DNA of 20,745 nucleotides, taken from assembly GCA_038212015.1 (NCBI GenBank), contig JBBQUY010000060.1, forward strand, positions 1-20,745, written 5' to 3'. How positions within the stretch are numbered: the first letter of the stretch is position 1; each line of letters begins with the position of its first letter. This DNA comes from JAGQUL01 sp038212015. GTDB taxonomy: Bacteria > Actinomycetota > Thermoleophilia > Gaiellales > SKUG01. A program made the translations under genes and the position numbers. The notes under the pieces were generated by a model. That model was not told where the DNA came from and did not search any database. It saw only the letters and a program-made list of their open reading frames with translations. Below are positions 20,198-20,745 of the stretch, in pieces.

Positions 20198-20745
20198 GTG
20201 TCACGCTCCACACCCCGAGACCCGCACGACCTGACCTGTCCACCGACGCCGCGGCGACGGCGACGCAGGCCCAATTCGCGAGGTGTGACGCTCCTGCTCG
20301 CGCTGTTCGTGGCGACATTCGTGTCGGTCGGCAGCGCGCTTGCGGACGAGGCGGCGCCGCCGGCGGCACCCGCGCCTCCTGCCCAGGCAATGGTGGAGCC
20401 ACCTGCGCCCGAGCCTGCGCCCGAGGCACCGGTCGAGCCGGCCGTTGCACCCGCTCCGGAACCCGCCGCTGATGTGGCACCGGTCGAGTCGGCCCCGGCA
20501 GCCGACCCCGTCGACCCGGCAGCGCCACCCGCGGCCGAGGCGGCAACCGCCGAGGCGGCACCCGCCGCCTCAACACCTGAGGTCGCAGCACCGGAAGCCG
20601 CTGCACCCGCCCTCGAACCGGCCATCGAGGCCGCGCCGACGTCGGTCGATCAGGACGTGCCCGCACTGGCGGATGCGCCTCGCCCGCGCAACCACGGTGA
20701 GCCGCACTGCACCAACGAAGCGGACATCACGTTCAGCTGGGGCGC
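20198..20745 (+). CDS. Secreted Pro/Ala/Glu-rich protein, N-terminal part
   Basis: This open frame runs off the right edge (182 codons seen). The GTG start follows GGAGGGA with 7-nt spacing. The N-terminus is long and Arg-rich (PRRRRRRPNSRG), then a hydrophobic core (VTLLLALFVATFVSVGSALA) ends in an Ala-x-Ala-like signal peptidase site near ALADEA. Residues about 54-155 are a low-complexity Pro/Ala/Glu/Val tract with loose repeats (EPAPEAPVEPAVAPAPEPAA), a likely extended wall-spanning linker. After it the sequence becomes normal and contains a Cys (PRNHGEPHCTNEADITFSWG), probably the beginning of an extracellular domain. It lies 115 bp behind the two-component kinase and may be its target. 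The function of the folded part is outside the window. Confidence 0.8.
   Translation, partial: MSRSTPRDPHDLTCPPTPRRRRRRPNSRGVTLLLALFVATFVSVGSALADEAAPPAAPAPPAQAMVEPPAPEPAPEAPVEPAVAPAPEPAADVAPVESAPAADPVDPAAPPAAEAATAEAAPAASTPEVAAPEAAAPALEPAIEAAPTSVDQDVPALADAPRPRNHGEPHCTNEADITFSWG

Noticed and set aside
19531..20625. A long minus-strand Ala/Gly/Ser-rich frame opposite the kinase and secreted protein
   Set aside because: The simple composition is the complement of the Pro/Ala/Glu tract. The plus strand has a Shine-Dalgarno, signal peptide and full kinase motifs.

Overview
This is a very GC-rich window from what looks like a free-living actinobacterium. It shows GroEL with the actinobacterial GGM-rich tail, GTG starts, short overlapping genes, several apparently leaderless genes with a TANNNT -10 box 6-9 nt before the start codon, and a receiver domain of the kind I associate with ANTAR regulators of Thermoleophilia/Solirubrobacterales (for example Patulibacter). 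That taxonomic guess is inference from style, not from a marker gene.

Layout. The left edge (1-547) is the end of groEL followed by a hairpin terminator. A minus-strand block then runs from 5239 down to 816: a FemAB/GNAT-like transferase, a small protein with an HExxH metalloprotease signature, a monotopic phosphoglycosyl transferase, a histidine phosphatase overlapping it by 8 bp, and two unrecognised proteins, one built of six 15-residue repeats plus a glycine-zipper membrane tail. A 250-bp divergent region carries two identical 50-bp copies of a palindromic repeat. To its right (5500-8717) are a polyprenyl-phosphate-type GT2 glycosyltransferase and a translationally coupled GT-C-like membrane protein. 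A paralogue of the latter lies at 14290-16638. A Wzx-like flippase is at 10809-12236. Together these suggest assembly of an extracellular or cell-wall glycan: lipid-linked sugar priming, flipping, and GT-C transfer outside the membrane.

Between them are a BNR/Asp-box lipoprotein (8756-9691) and an unusual two-gene signalling unit (9676-10744): a degenerate receiver fused to a histidine-kinase H-box without an ATPase domain, overlapping a stand-alone CheY-like receiver. An M16 zinc peptidase and an unknown protein are coupled at 12269-14178.

The right end holds an acidic unknown protein diverging from a PEP mutase/isocitrate-lyase family enzyme, then an OmpR-type response regulator and a short histidine kinase with almost no extracytoplasmic loop. 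A structured intergenic leader follows, whose last hairpin covers the Shine-Dalgarno of a secreted Pro/Ala/Glu-rich protein that runs off the window. No tRNA, rRNA, CRISPR array, transposase or integrase was seen. The best candidates for something undescribed are the pseudo-receiver/H-box plus lone receiver pair, the SD-masking leader, the 50-bp nested palindromic repeats and the HExxH protein in the glycan cluster.
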